Source: Limnohabitans sp.
GTDB taxonomy: Bacteria; Pseudomonadota; Gammaproteobacteria; Burkholderiales; Burkholderiaceae_C
Assembly (NCBI GenBank): GCA_030158125.1
Contig: JAOATL010000024.1
Coordinates: forward strand, 186,001-250,000
DNA: 64,000 bases
Direction: 5' to 3'
Under the pieces are notes generated by a model, which searched no databases, was not told the DNA's origin, and was given only the letters and a program-made list of their open reading frames with translations. Position numbers and translations under genes: made by a program. Within the stretch, counting starts at the first letter, position 1, and each line of letters opens with the position of its first letter. This document shows positions 25,222-39,019 of the stretch, one piece after another.

Positions 25222-26334
25222 ATGAACAGCACGACGCAGCAGCCGGAAGTGGTCCGAATTGACTTGGCAGACCGAAGCTATGACATTCTCATTGGTCAAA
25301 ATTTGCTGGCGCATTCGGCCAGTTATGCCCATTTGCCCAAAGCTGCTGCAGCGCTGATTGTGAGCAACACCACCGTGGCGCCCTTGTACGAGGCTGCTCT
25401 CAAGCAGGCCTTGTCGGCCCACTACCAAGTCATTCACACCGTGCATTTGCCTGACGGCGAAGCACACAAAGATTGGGTCACCTTGAACTCGATTTTTGAC
25501 ACCTTGTTAGGACAAGCTTGCGATCGCAAAACTGTCTTGTTTGCACTGGGCGGTGGCGTGGTGGGTGACATGACGGGCTTTGCTGCCGCCAGTTTCATGC
25601 GCGGCGTGCCCTTTGTGCAAGTCCCCACCACGTTGTTGGCACAAGTTGATTCATCGGTGGGTGGTAAAACGGCCATCAACCACCCAATGGGTAAAAACAT
25701 GATTGGCGCGTTTTACCAACCACAACGTGTGGTCTGCGATTTGGCGGTGTTGCAAACTTTGCCAGCGCGCGAGGTGAGTGCCGGCTTGGCTGAAATCATC
25801 AAGTACGGCCCCATTGCCGACATGGCATTTTTTGATTGGATTGAGGCCAACGTCCAAAGCCTGAAAGCCTGCCAACCCTCCGTCATGGCACATGCGGTCA
25901 AACGCAGTTGCGAAATCAAAGCCCACGTGGTGGGGCAAGACGAACGTGAAGCGGGTTTGCGCGCCATTCTGAATTTTGGCCACACCTTTGGTCACGCCAT
26001 CGAGGCCGGGCTAGGTTACGGTGAATGGTTGCACGGCGAGGCGGTGGGTTGCGGCATGGTCATGGCGGCGCATTTGTCTGAAGCCTTGGGTCTCATTGAT
26101 GCCAGCTTCGTGGCCAGATTGACGCGCTTGATTGAACAAGCCGGCTTGCCTATCAAAGGTCCCATATTAGACAGCCACGACAACGCAGGCAAATACCTGG
26201 CACTGATGTTGCACGATAAAAAATCGGTGGCCGGTGACATTCAATTCGTCTTGATTGAAGGCCCAGGTAAAGCCCGTGTGAGTGCCGCACCTGAAGCCAT
26301 GGTGCGTGCTGTGATCGATCGCTGCTGTGCTTGA
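25222..26334 (+). CDS. aroB: 3-dehydroquinate synthase
   Basis: 370 residues from the ATG at 25222 (a TTG at 25210 would overlap the aroK stop). It converts DAHP to 3-dehydroquinate using NAD and zinc. The NAD-binding [19 protein letters not shown], the [19 protein letters not shown] active-site segment, and zinc ligands in HTFGHAIE and HGEAVGCGM are intact. The end overlaps the start of dgt by eight bases. aroK-aroB is a standard pair. Confidence 0.97.
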   Translation: MNSTTQQPEVVRIDLADRSYDILIGQNLLAHSASYAHLPKAAAALIVSNTTVAPLYEAALKQALSAHYQVIHTVHLPDGEAHKDWVTLNSIFDTLLGQACDRKTVLFALGGGVVGDMTGFAAASFMRGVPFVQVPTTLLAQVDSSVGGKTAINHPMGKNMIGAFYQPQRVVCDLAVLQTLPAREVSAGLAEIIKYGPIADMAFFDWIEANVQSLKACQPSVMAHAVKRSCEIKAHVVGQDEREAGLRAILNFGHTFGHAIEAGLGYGEWLHGEAVGCGMVMAAHLSEALGLIDASFVARLTRLIEQAGLPIKGPILDSHDNAGKYLALMLHDKKSVAGDIQFVLIEGPGKARVSAAPEAMVRAVIDRCCA

Positions 26335-27466
26335 AGCCTACGCTTGTCACGCCGATCAATCGCGTGGGCGTCGTCACCCCGAAGTGCCAGCGCCTACGCG
26401 CAACGATTTTCAGCGCGACCGCGACCGCATTGTTCATTCCACCGCGTTTCGGCGCTTGGTTTACAAGACGCAGGTTTTTTTAAACCATGAAGGTGATTTG
26501 TTTCGCACCCGGCTCACGCACTCTCTAGAAGTTGCGCAGCTGGGGCGCTCTATTGCCCGGGCCTTGGGCTTGAACGAAGACCTGGTGGAAGCCGTTGCGC
26601 TGGCGCATGACTTGGGTCATACGCCGTTTGGCCACGCAGGGCAGGACACTCTGAACGAGTGCATGCAAGCCTATGGTGGCTTTGAGCACAACTTGCAAAG
26701 TTTGCGGGTGGTTGATCATTTGGAGGAGCGCTATCCAGAATTCGATGGTTTGAATCTCAGCTTCGAAACGCGCGAAGGTATTTTGAAACACTGTGCGCAG
26801 CGCAATGCGCTGCTGCTTGAGGCACAAGAGCCTGGTGGTGTGGCGCATCGTTTTTTGAAGGGCACGCAGCCCAGTTTGGAAGCGCAGTTGTGCAACCTGG
26901 CCGATGCCATTGCCTACAACGCGCACGACATCGACGATGGCGTGCGCTCGGGCTTGCTCACTCTTTCGCAAATGGACGACGTACCTTTGTTTGCGCATTA
27001 CAAGTCGATCACGCTGCAGCAGCATCTTGGTTTGGCCGATGCCGCCAAAGCCAGGCGCTTGCTCTATGAAACCATTCGCCGCATGTTGAGCGATCAGGTC
27101 TACGATGTGATCGACACCACACGTGCCAAGTTACAGCAACATCGGCCTCAAAGCGCAGACGAAGCGCGCTTGGCTGGCCCCATGGTGGCTTTTGGCGCGC
27201 AGATGGCCGAGCAGGTCAAGGTGATGAAATCCTTTTTATTCAAACACCTTTATCGCCATCCGCAAGTGATGGACACCACATCCCATGCGCAAGTGGTGGT
27301 GCAGGAATTGTTTGACGCATACCTCAGCGCACCCCATGAAATGTCGTCCGATTTTGCTGCGCGCGAAGAAGCGCCCCGTGCGGTGGCCGATTACATTGCC
27401 GGCATGACCGATCGTTTTGCGGCCAAAGAACACGAGCGCCTCACAGGGCGCCGGTTGCTGGCATGA
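26327..27466 (+). CDS. dgt: Deoxyguanosinetriphosphate triphosphohydrolase-like HD protein
   Basis: 379 residues from a GTG at 26327 inside the aroB end. The HD-domain metal ligands are in [10 protein letters not shown] and [17 protein letters not shown], followed by [29 protein letters not shown], which is the dNTPase substrate region; [16 protein letters not shown] completes the HD set. Family enzymes cleave dNTPs to deoxynucleosides and triphosphate. This is the short bacterial dGTPase type rather than E. coli Dgt, so dGTP specificity is not certain. It overlaps the following transporter gene by ATGA. Confidence 0.93.
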   Translation: MLEAYACHADQSRGRRHPEVPAPTRNDFQRDRDRIVHSTAFRRLVYKTQVFLNHEGDLFRTRLTHSLEVAQLGRSIARALGLNEDLVEAVALAHDLGHTPFGHAGQDTLNECMQAYGGFEHNLQSLRVVDHLEERYPEFDGLNLSFETREGILKHCAQRNALLLEAQEPGGVAHRFLKGTQPSLEAQLCNLADAIAYNAHDIDDGVRSGLLTLSQMDDVPLFAHYKSITLQQHLGLADAAKARRLLYETIRRMLSDQVYDVIDTTRAKLQQHRPQSADEARLAGPMVAFGAQMAEQVKVMKSFLFKHLYRHPQVMDTTSHAQVVVQELFDAYLSAPHEMSSDFAAREEAPRAVADYIAGMTDRFAAKEHERLTGRRLLA

Positions 27467-28725
27467 GTCAGACAGGTGTGACGGGCAGTCACAAGTCGCA
27501 AGCGGCGGCATTGATTGTGATTTTTTCTGGCGTGGTCGCGGCTTTGCAAATTGGCAAATTGCCGCCAGCTCTGCCGGCGCTCAGTCAAAGTTTGAATTTG
27601 AGCTTGATGCAATCAGGCTTCCTGCTGTCTTTGGTTCAACTGGCGGGCATGAGCTTGGCCTTGGTGGTGGGTTTGTCGGCCGATGGTTTGGGTCTGCGTC
27701 GGAGCATGCTGACCGGTTTGGTGGTCTTGGGTGTGGCCAGTGCCATGGGCGCATTGGCTGAAAGCGTGACGGCGTTGATGGCTTGGCGCGCCGTCGAGGG
27801 TTTCGGTTTTTTGTGGGTGACTTTGCCCGCACCAGGACTCATTCGAAAATTGGTCAATGCGCAACAGGTGCGCAAACTCCTAGGTTATTGGGGTGCTTAC
27901 ATGCCGGCAGGCACGGCACTTACTTTGCTGGTTGGCCCGCTGTGGTTGCCTGCATTGGGCTGGCAAACTTGGTGGTGTTTGTTTGCCGTTTTGTCGTGGG
28001 CCATGGCCTTGGTGTTGTGGCGCGTGGTGCCTCCAGATGCAGAGGCGACTGTGCCGGAGACGCTGGCATCGCCCGCACTGGCTTTGGCGTCATCAGGGGC
28101 GTTGCATGTGGCATGGCCTCAGCGCCTGCGGGAAACCTTGACAGCGCCAGGCCCCTGGCTGGTGGCCCTGTGCTTTGCCATGTACTCGGGGCAATGGTTG
28201 GCGGTGGTGGGTTTCTTGCCATCCATTTACACGCAGGCAGGTTTGTCGGGTGCCACTTTGGGGGTGCTCACCGCATTTGCAGCAGCCGTCAACATGGGGG
28301 GCAATATGGCCTCGGGTCGATTGTTGCAAAGAGGCCTTCACCCCAGTTTGTTATTGGGCATGGGCTTCATGGCCATGGCCTTGGGTTCGTTCGTGGCATT
28401 TTCTGAATGGACTGTATCGGCCCCATGGTTGCGTTACCTCGGGGTGTTGTTGTTTTCCTCTTTCGGCGGTTTGGTGCCGGGTACTTTATTTTCTTTGTCG
28501 GTGCGCTTGGCACCGCATGAACGCAATGTGTCCACCACGGTAGGTTGGATGCAGCAAGGTTCTGCGGCAGGCCAGTTTGCCGGGCCACCCGCTGTGGCTT
28601 GGTTGGCCTCGCTGGTGGGTGGATGGCAGTGGACTTGGATGGCCACAGGGCTGTGTTGTGTCGGTGGTTGTCTCTTATCGGTCTTGATTGCTCAAGCTTT
28701 GAATGTGCAAAAGGAGTCTGTATGA
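27463..28725 (+). CDS. Major facilitator superfamily transporter (CynX/NarK-like)
   Basis: 420 residues with about 12 hydrophobic segments; two six-helix halves are separated by the loop around residue 190-220. LVGLSADGLGLRRSMLTGL is the MFS motif A-like loop between helices 2 and 3. The second half opens with PWLVALCFAMYSGQWLAVVGFLP. The substrate cannot be inferred. It lies in an overlapping run dgt-MFS-DUF1415-methyltransferase, but nothing ties it functionally to them. Confidence 0.85.
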   Translation: MSQTGVTGSHKSQAAALIVIFSGVVAALQIGKLPPALPALSQSLNLSLMQSGFLLSLVQLAGMSLALVVGLSADGLGLRRSMLTGLVVLGVASAMGALAESVTALMAWRAVEGFGFLWVTLPAPGLIRKLVNAQQVRKLLGYWGAYMPAGTALTLLVGPLWLPALGWQTWWCLFAVLSWAMALVLWRVVPPDAEATVPETLASPALALASSGALHVAWPQRLRETLTAPGPWLVALCFAMYSGQWLAVVGFLPSIYTQAGLSGATLGVLTAFAAAVNMGGNMASGRLLQRGLHPSLLLGMGFMAMALGSFVAFSEWTVSAPWLRYLGVLLFSSFGGLVPGTLFSLSVRLAPHERNVSTTVGWMQQGSAAGQFAGPPAVAWLASLVGGWQWTWMATGLCCVGGCLLSVLIAQALNVQKESV

Positions 28726-29306
28726 CACAGGTCAGTGCAGAAGTGATGGTGCAAGACACCTTGCGTTGGTTGGAGCGCGCTGTCATTGGTTTGAATTTGT
28801 GCCCATTCGCCAAATCGGTGCATGTCAAAGGACAGGTGCATTGCGCCGTCAGTGGGGCCGCTGATCTGGAAGCGCTGCGCGACGATTTGCTCAATGAGTT
28901 GCACAGCTTGGTGGCGCTAGAGCCTTCTGTGCGAGACACCACCGTCTTGGTGGTTCAAAATCTATTGCAAGATTTTTACGACTACAACGACTTCTTGAAT
29001 GTGGCTGATGATTGCTTGTTGGCGCTGGATTTAGAGGGCGTCATTCAAATTGCCAGTTTTCATCCGCATTACCAATTCGCAGGCACCGATGAAGACGACA
29101 TCACCAATTTCACCAATCGTTCGCCTTACCCCACCTTGCACCTTATTCGCGAAGCCAGCATTGACCGAGCTGTGGCGGCGTTTCCCAACGCAGAAGACAT
29201 CTTTGAAACCAACATGACCACCATGAACCAATTGGGCTTGCAGGGTTGGCAAGATTTGAACGTGGGGCCTTCATTGGCGCAGAATGACACAGATGAAAAA
29301 AAATAA
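28722..29306 (+). CDS. DUF1415 family protein
   Basis: 194 residues from the ATG at 28722, with AAGGAG five bases upstream and a 4-base overlap with the transporter. RWLERAVIGLNLCPFAKSV (with a conserved NLCPF), IASFHPHYQFAG and NRSPYPTLHLIREASI are the features I associate with DUF1415, a proteobacterial family of unknown function. The conserved Cys and the FHP-HYQF motif suggest a catalytic or metal site, but no activity is known. It is cytosolic and has no signal peptide. Its end overlaps the next gene by 23 bases. Confidence 0.8.
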   Translation: MTQVSAEVMVQDTLRWLERAVIGLNLCPFAKSVHVKGQVHCAVSGAADLEALRDDLLNELHSLVALEPSVRDTTVLVVQNLLQDFYDYNDFLNVADDCLLALDLEGVIQIASFHPHYQFAGTDEDDITNFTNRSPYPTLHLIREASIDRAVAAFPNAEDIFETNMTTMNQLGLQGWQDLNVGPSLAQNDTDEKK

Positions 29307-30180
29307 CACCCCATTAGACGTGGCCAAACCGCTGGACCTTGACCTGCGTCCTGGCCAATCCATTGAGTTGCTGAAAGAGCTGCACATCCTCACGCGTGAA
29401 GGCAAGCTGAACCAAGACTCGCGTCGCAAACTCAAACAGGTTTTGCATCTGTTCCAGTTCATTGAAAAGATTTTGAAAGAATTGTCGGCGGAAGATGCGG
29501 TTAAATTGGCCGAGCAGACCGGTGTGCCACAAGGTTTGACGATGGCAGACCATGGTGCCGGCAAGTCTTATTTGGGCTTCATCGTGTATGACTTGTTCTT
29601 CAAAGCTTTGTCGCAAGGCCACATTTACGGCATTGAAACCCGCGCTGAATTGGTCGAGGCTTCCCGCGCTTTGGCGCAGCGTCTGGACTTTAAGCGCATG
29701 GTCTTCCTGAACACCTCAGTGGCTGAGTCGTCTCAGTCTGAGCAGATGCCTGCGCAAATCGATGTGGTCACAGCCCTTCATGCATGCGACACCGCCACCG
29801 ACGACGCCATTGCCTTTGGCTTGCTGAAAAAAGCCCGAGCCATGGTCTTGGTGCCCTGTTGCCAGGCCGAAGTAGCGGCCAAATTGCGCCAAAACAAAGC
29901 CTTGAACCTGTCGCGCACGCCGTTGGCTGAGCTCTGGCGTCACCCCTTGCACACCCGTGAAATAGGCAGCCAACTCACCAACGTTTTGCGCTGCTTGTAC
30001 CTAGAGTCCAAAGGCTATGCCGTCACAGTCACCGAACTGGTGGGATGGGAGCACAGCATGAAAAATGAACTGATCCTGGCCCGCTACACAGGTCGACCCA
30101 AAGCCGGCGCCGCCGATCACCTCCAAGCCCTCCTGGCCGAATTCGGCCTCACCGAAACCCTTGCATCGCGCTACCCTTAA
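29284..30180 (+). CDS. SAM-dependent methyltransferase (Methyltransf_32-like)
   Basis: 298 residues from the ATG at 29284; an ATG at 29293 is an alternative. TMADHGAGKSYLGFIVYDLF is the SAM-binding glycine motif, GIETRAELVEAS the acidic loop, and IDVVTALHACDTATDDAIAFG with VLVPCCQAEVA the HACDTATD and PCC motifs of the Methyltransf_32 family. The substrate may be RNA or a small molecule; unknown. Its TAA stop lies within the left-end repeat of the transposase unit (30177-30205), so the native C-terminus could have been altered by that insertion. Confidence 0.82.
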   Translation: MTQMKKNNTPLDVAKPLDLDLRPGQSIELLKELHILTREGKLNQDSRRKLKQVLHLFQFIEKILKELSAEDAVKLAEQTGVPQGLTMADHGAGKSYLGFIVYDLFFKALSQGHIYGIETRAELVEASRALAQRLDFKRMVFLNTSVAESSQSEQMPAQIDVVTALHACDTATDDAIAFGLLKKARAMVLVPCCQAEVAAKLRQNKALNLSRTPLAELWRHPLHTREIGSQLTNVLRCLYLESKGYAVTVTELVGWEHSMKNELILARYTGRPKAGAADHLQALLAEFGLTETLASRYP

Positions 30181-30205
30181 TTGGGGTCAGATCAACATTA
30201 ATTCC
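30177..30205 (-). repeat. REP-like repeat, left end of the RAYT unit
   Basis: Read on the minus strand it starts GGAATTAATG and ends CCCCAATTAA, identical over 29 bases to 3961-3989. Its outermost bases (TTAA, 30177-30180) contain the TAA stop of the upstream methyltransferase gene. Confidence 0.9.
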
Positions 30206-30225
30206 TTTCGGGTTAGCATTCAGGC

Positions 30226-30918
30226 ATGGCCCGTCAACCTCGTTTAGCCCTCCCTGGTTACCCGCATCATGTGATTCAGCGGGGGAATAACCGCCAACCC
30301 ATCGTGCTCGACGAGGCCGATCGCAAAATGCTTTACAGCTTGTGGCTCGAAGAGTCTCAGCGTCACAAGGTGTCGGTCAACGCATATGTTTTGCTGGACA
30401 ACCACTTTCACATGCTGCTCACGCCGCCCAGCGACGAGGCCATGTCTTTGATGATGCAATCGGTCGGGCGCAGTTATGTCCGTTATTTCAACAAACGGCA
30501 CAACAGAAGTGGCACCTTGTGGGAAGGGCGTTACAAGTCATCGGTCATTGATTCGGAGGCGTACCTCCTGACGTGCATGGCCTACATTGACTTGAATCCG
30601 GTCAGGGCCGGCGTGTCGGACACTGCCCCAGCGTTCAATTGGTCCAGCCACAAGCACCTGATTGGCCAAAAAATCGACAAATTGGTGACACCGCACGCAC
30701 TTTATTGGGGCTTGGGCAATACCCCATTTTCTAGAGAAGCGGCTTACGCTGAGTTTGTCGCAGCGGGCTTGTCTGCTTCTATTCAAAAAAACCTGACCGA
30801 TTCGGCCTTGAAGGGTCGAGTGGTGGGGCGGCCTGAGTTTTTAAAGTCTTTGCAAAAGACCACCCAACGTCAAATCCTGCCGCAAAAGGCTGGCAGGCCA
30901 TTCAAAAAACCTCAATAA
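30226..30918 (+). CDS. REP-associated tyrosine transposase (Y1_Tnp, IS200/IS605-like)
   Basis: 230 residues. MARQPRLALPGYPHHVIQRGNNRQPI is the typical RAYT start. DNHFHMLLTPP gives the HxH metal-binding (HUH) motif, and the catalytic tyrosine is probably in SYVRYFNKRHNRSGTLWEGRYKSSVI; LTCMAYIDLNPVRAGV is a family hallmark. The C-terminal extension (residues about 190-230) is basic. Such enzymes cut and rejoin single-stranded REP DNA and spread REP sequences without moving their own gene often. Its gene is framed by the inverted repeats described, supporting that they are its substrates. The frame is intact. Confidence 0.92.
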   Translation: MARQPRLALPGYPHHVIQRGNNRQPIVLDEADRKMLYSLWLEESQRHKVSVNAYVLLDNHFHMLLTPPSDEAMSLMMQSVGRSYVRYFNKRHNRSGTLWEGRYKSSVIDSEAYLLTCMAYIDLNPVRAGVSDTAPAFNWSSHKHLIGQKIDKLVTPHALYWGLGNTPFSREAAYAEFVAAGLSASIQKNLTDSALKGRVVGRPEFLKSLQKTTQRQILPQKAGRPFKKPQ

Positions 30919-30969
30919 AGCGAAAAAAGGCCTGAAAGTGGCTGGAATTGACGATTTTCATCCGTTATT

Positions 30970-30989
30970 TGATCTGTCCCCAATTAATT
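30970..30989 (+). repeat. Degenerate REP-like copy and small hairpin near the right end of the RAYT unit
   Basis: TGATCTGTCCCCAATTAATT differs from the core repeat by one base in the TGATCTGACCCC segment. It runs into an imperfect hairpin ATTAATTTGC-TTT-GCTAATTAAT (30983-31005, 9 of 10 pairs). Together with 31009-31034 this gives two direct copies at the right end. Confidence 0.7.
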
Positions 30990-31008
30990 TGCTTTGCTAA
31001 TTAATCCA

Positions 31009-31034
31009 AATTAATGTTGATCTGACCCCAATTA
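31009..31034 (+). repeat. REP-like repeat, right end of the RAYT unit
   Basis: The 26-base core from AATTAATGTT to CCCCAATTA is identical to that at 3963-3988 and to the reverse complement of the left-end copy. It ends six bases before the -35 of the gltB promoter. Confidence 0.9.
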
Positions 31035-31040
31035 TTTTTC

Positions 31041-31069
31041 TTGGCATTTTTGTTGCAATGCAATATGCT
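31041..31069 (+). promoter_or_regulatory. Probable sigma-70 promoter of gltBD
   Basis: TTGGCA (31041-31046; five of six to consensus), 17 bases, TATGCT (31064-31069; four of six). The start codon of gltB is 33 bases beyond, preceded by AGGAG. The transposase unit's right repeat ends at 31034, leaving almost no native sequence upstream of the -35. Confidence 0.7.
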
Positions 31070-31102
31070 CTGTTTCCCGCGAAATATCTCTAGGAGAGCG
31101 CC

Positions 31103-35803
<4,701 letters not shown>

Positions 35804-35841
35804 TGGGTCAGATAAGTACAAAGAAATAACAAGGATTGATC

Positions 35842-37308
35842 ATGGGAAAAATCACTGGTTTCATGGAATTTGAGCGCCTCGAAGAGGGTTACAAGCCTGT
35901 GGGCGAGCGCTTGAAGAATTACAAAGAATTCGTCATCGGATTGGATGAGTCACAAGCCAAAGTGCAAGGCGCACGTTGCATGGACTGTGGCACACCGTTT
36001 TGCAACAACGGCTGCCCTGTCAACAACATCATCCCCGACTTCAACGAGTTGGTGTACCAAGGTGATTGGAAAAACGCCATTGAAGTGCTGCACAGCACCA
36101 ACAACTTTCCAGAGTTCACGGGTCGCATTTGCCCTGCACCTTGCGAAGCAGCTTGCACCTTGAATGTCGACGGCGATGCGGTGGGCATCAAGTCGATTGA
36201 GCACGCCATCATTGACCGTGCGTGGCAAGAAGGCTGGGTCAAGCCCCGTCCTGCAGCGCACAAGACAGGTAAGAAAGTGGCTGTTGTGGGTTCTGGCCCA
36301 GCCGGCATGGCTGCGGCGCAGCAGTTGGCGCGCGTGGGTCATGACGTGACCTTGTTCGAAAAGAACGATCGCATTGGTGGTTTGCTGCGCTACGGCATCC
36401 CCGATTTCAAGATGGAAAAGTCACACATCGACCGCCGCGCAGAGCAGTTGGTCGCCGAAGGCGTGACCATCAAGACTGGCGTCATGGTGGGCCATCTGCC
36501 GGAAGGTTCTAAGGTCACCAACTGGTCGCAAGAAACCATCAGCCCCGAGCAGCTTAAGAAAGACTTTGACGCCGTCTTGTTGACCGGTGGTTCTGAGCAA
36601 TCACGCGACTTGAGCGTGCCAGGCCGCGATTTGGCGGGCATTCACTTTGCCATGGAATTTTTGCCCCAGCAAAACAAAGTCAATGCGGGCGATAAGCTCA
36701 AAGGCCAGTTGCGCGCTGACGGCAAACACGTCATCGTCATTGGCGGTGGTGACACCGGCAGTGATTGCGTTGGCACATCCAACCGCCATGGCGCTAAGAG
36801 CGTCACGCAATTCGAAGTGATGCCGCAGCCGCCCGAAGAAGAAAACCGTCCTTTGACCTGGCCTTACTGGCCTCTCAAATTGCGCACCAGCTCCAGCCAC
36901 GAAGAAGGCTGCACCCGCGAATTTGCCATTTCAACCCAAGAATTCGTGGGCGAAAAAGGCAAAGTGACGGGTCTTAAAACCGTGGAAGTGGAATTCAAAG
37001 ACGGCAAATTGGTCAATGTGGCTGGCACCGAAAAGACTTACCCCGCCGACATGGTTTTCTTGGCCATGGGCTTTGTGAACCCCGTTGCCACCATCTTGGA
37101 CGCCTTTGGCGTGGACAAAGACAACCGCGGCAACGCCAAAGCCACCACCGATTTCACAGGCGGCTATGCCACCAACGTGGCCAAGGTGTTTGCGGCCGGT
37201 GACATGCGACGTGGTCAATCCTTGGTGGTCTGGGCCATTCGCGAAGGCCGTCAGGCTGCACGTGCTGTGGATGAATTCTTAATGGGAACCAGCAACTTAC
37301 CCCGTTAA
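35842..37308 (+). CDS. gltD: Glutamate synthase (NADPH), small subunit
   Basis: 488 residues from the ATG at 35842, with AAGGA upstream; a TTG at 35836 is not needed. The N-terminal iron-sulfur region has [22 protein letters not shown] and [12 protein letters not shown]. Then come the FAD-binding [17 protein letters not shown] and the NADPH-binding [19 protein letters not shown], ending with [21 protein letters not shown]. It takes electrons from NADPH and delivers them to GltB. The 38-base gap after gltB suggests one operon, which ends at the terminator at 37380-37409. Confidence 0.98.
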   Translation: MGKITGFMEFERLEEGYKPVGERLKNYKEFVIGLDESQAKVQGARCMDCGTPFCNNGCPVNNIIPDFNELVYQGDWKNAIEVLHSTNNFPEFTGRICPAPCEAACTLNVDGDAVGIKSIEHAIIDRAWQEGWVKPRPAAHKTGKKVAVVGSGPAGMAAAQQLARVGHDVTLFEKNDRIGGLLRYGIPDFKMEKSHIDRRAEQLVAEGVTIKTGVMVGHLPEGSKVTNWSQETISPEQLKKDFDAVLLTGGSEQSRDLSVPGRDLAGIHFAMEFLPQQNKVNAGDKLKGQLRADGKHVIVIGGGDTGSDCVGTSNRHGAKSVTQFEVMPQPPEEENRPLTWPYWPLKLRTSSSHEEGCTREFAISTQEFVGEKGKVTGLKTVEVEFKDGKLVNVAGTEKTYPADMVFLAMGFVNPVATILDAFGVDKDNRGNAKATTDFTGGYATNVAKVFAAGDMRRGQSLVVWAIREGRQAARAVDEFLMGTSNLPR

Positions 37309-37379
37309 AATGACGTCAGACAGGGGGCTTGCAAATACCGAAAGGTTCACACAAGCTTTACCTGAATGCCTTATCCTTC

Positions 37380-37409
37380 AAAAGCCGGCAATCCCGGCTT
37401 TTGTTTTTT
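37380..37409 (+). terminator. Intrinsic terminator after gltBD, immediately before mlaF
   Basis: AAAAGCCGG (37380-37388) and CCGGCTTTT (37394-37402) form a nine-pair stem with a five-base loop, followed by G and six T (37404-37409). It is a strong terminator for gltBD. It ends five bases before the mlaF start codon, so it also occupies the region where the mlaF leader and ribosome-binding site should be. Confidence 0.92.
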
Positions 37410-37414
37410 GACAC

Positions 37415-38230
37415 ATGACCTTGCCCAACTCTCCACTGCTGGTTGAACTCAAAAACCTCAGCTTCGGCTATGGGGACCGCGTCATCTTGAACGACATTTC
37501 ATTTGGCATTCCACGCGGCAAAGTCACAGCCCTGATGGGTGTGTCGGGCGGAGGCAAAACCACGGTTTTGCGTTTGATCGGTGGCCAATACACCGCTCAA
37601 AAAGGGCAGCTCACATTTGATGGCCAGGATGTCGGTCAAATGAACATCGAGCAGCTCTACGCCGCGCGCAGACGCATGGGCATGCTGTTTCAGTTTGGTG
37701 CTTTGTTCACCGACATGAACGTGTTTGACAACGTGGCGTTTCCATTAAGGGAGCACACCCAAATGCCCCAGGCCATGGTGCGCGACATTGTGCTCATGAA
37801 GTTGGACGCTGTGGGTTTAAGGGGCGCGCGAGATCTCAAGCCTTCTGAAATTTCAGGCGGTATGGGCCGGCGTGTGGCCTTGGCGCGTGCCATTGCCCTC
37901 GACCCCGACCTCATGATGTACGACGAGCCCTTTGCGGGCCTTGATCCTATTTCTTTGGGCACCGCTGCACGGCTCATCAGAAGGTTGAACGACAGCTTGG
38001 GCATTACCAGTGTGGTGGTGTCGCATGATGTCGATGAAACCTTTCAAATCGCAGACCACGTGGTCATTTTGGCCAATGGCAAAGTGGCGGCACAAGGCAC
38101 ACCCAACGAGTTGCGCCAAACCACCGACCCGCTCATTCATCAGTTTGTGAATGGCTTGAGCGAAGGCCCCGTGCACTTCCATTACCCCGCCACAGCCGTG
38201 GCCGAAGACTTTGGAGGGCCTGCACGATGA
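37415..38230 (+). CDS. mlaF: Phospholipid transport ABC ATPase MlaF
   Basis: 271 residues. ELKNLSFGYGDRVILNDISFGIPRGKVTALMG opens a standard ABC ATPase; Walker A is GVSGGGKTT, the signature is ISGGMGRRVALARA, Walker B is LMMYDEPFAGLDP, and the switch histidine is in VVSHDVDE. MlaF powers the MlaFEDB inner-membrane complex that moves phospholipids between the outer and inner membranes. No Shine-Dalgarno is visible before the ATG; the terminator hairpin lies there instead. mlaE overlaps its stop by ATGA. Confidence 0.95.
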   Translation: MTLPNSPLLVELKNLSFGYGDRVILNDISFGIPRGKVTALMGVSGGGKTTVLRLIGGQYTAQKGQLTFDGQDVGQMNIEQLYAARRRMGMLFQFGALFTDMNVFDNVAFPLREHTQMPQAMVRDIVLMKLDAVGLRGARDLKPSEISGGMGRRVALARAIALDPDLMMYDEPFAGLDPISLGTAARLIRRLNDSLGITSVVVSHDVDETFQIADHVVILANGKVAAQGTPNELRQTTDPLIHQFVNGLSEGPVHFHYPATAVAEDFGGPAR

Positions 38231-39009
38231 ACTTCTTGCACCCTGCCGAATTGGGTTTTACCGTTCGCAAAGCTTTGGCCGATTGGGGCTATGGCGCACG
38301 TTTGTTTGCACAGCTGGTACGGCTGTCGGGTGCCTGCCTCAAGCGTTTCGGCTTGGTTCGAGACCAAGTTCATTTCTTAGGTAACTATTCCCTGGCCATC
38401 ATCACAGTGTCGGGTTTGTTTGTGGGTTTTGTGTTGGGTTTGCAGGGCTACTACACCTTGCAGCGTTATGGTTCTTCGGAAGCCCTGGGTTTGTTGGTGG
38501 CGCTCAGCTTGGTGCGTGAATTGGGGCCCGTGGTGGCCGCTTTGCTGTTTGCTGGACGGGCTGGTGCTTCCATTACGGCTGAAATTGGTTTGATGCGGGC
38601 GGGTGAACAACTCACGGCATTGGAAATGATGGCCGTCGATCCCAAATTGCGCATTTTGGCGCCGCGATTGTGGGGCGGCATCATTGCCTTGCCCATCCTC
38701 ACAGCCGTCTTCAGTGCTGTGGGTATTTTGGGTGGCTATGCGGTGGGCGTGTTGCTAATTGGTGTCGATGCGGGCGCGTTTTGGAGCCAAATGCAAAGTG
38801 GCGTCGATGTGTTCAAAGACGTTGGCAATGGCATGATCAAAAGTGTGGTGTTTGGCGTCGCCGTCACTTTCATCGCCTTGTTGCAAGGCTATGTGGCGCA
38901 ACCAACGCCTGAGGGTGTAGCCTCTGCCACCACCCGCAGTGTGGTGATTTCTTCGTTGTCAGTTTTGGGACTGGACTTCATCCTCACTGTGATGATGTTC
39001 AGCATTTAA
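38227..39009 (+). CDS. mlaE: Phospholipid transport permease MlaE
   Basis: 260 residues, five or six transmembrane helices, including NYSLAIITVSGLFVGFVLGLQGYYTL and a C-terminal VVISSLSVLGLDFILTVMMFSI. VRELGPVVAALLFAGRAGASITAEIGLMRAGEQLTALEMM is the conserved MlaE/YrbE signature. It is the membrane subunit of the MlaFEDB complex. Its ATG overlaps the mlaF stop, and it precedes mlaD by 10 bases. Confidence 0.96.
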   Translation: MNFLHPAELGFTVRKALADWGYGARLFAQLVRLSGACLKRFGLVRDQVHFLGNYSLAIITVSGLFVGFVLGLQGYYTLQRYGSSEALGLLVALSLVRELGPVVAALLFAGRAGASITAEIGLMRAGEQLTALEMMAVDPKLRILAPRLWGGIIALPILTAVFSAVGILGGYAVGVLLIGVDAGAFWSQMQSGVDVFKDVGNGMIKSVVFGVAVTFIALLQGYVAQPTPEGVASATTRSVVISSLSVLGLDFILTVMMFSI

Positions 39010-39019
39010 GGAGGACGTG

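Larger units (their letters stand above)
30177..31034. mobile_element. REP-associated tyrosine transposase (RAYT) unit with inverted terminal repeats
   Basis: A Y1 transposase gene (30226-30918) is bounded by the same short sequence in opposite orientation: 30177-30205 on the minus strand and 31009-31034 on the plus strand, with a degenerate copy at 30970-30989. This is the layout of a RAYT domesticated from the IS200/IS605 group with its REP ends. The unit is inserted between a methyltransferase gene and the gltB promoter. A further copy without a transposase is at 3961-3989. Confidence 0.82.

Noticed and set aside
37304-37315. GTTAAAATGACG shared by 37304-37315 and 61862-61873, suggestive of a common promoter element upstream of mlaF and secA
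   Set aside because: Many 12-base matches are expected by chance in 64 kb, and neither site has a convincing -35 at the right distance.
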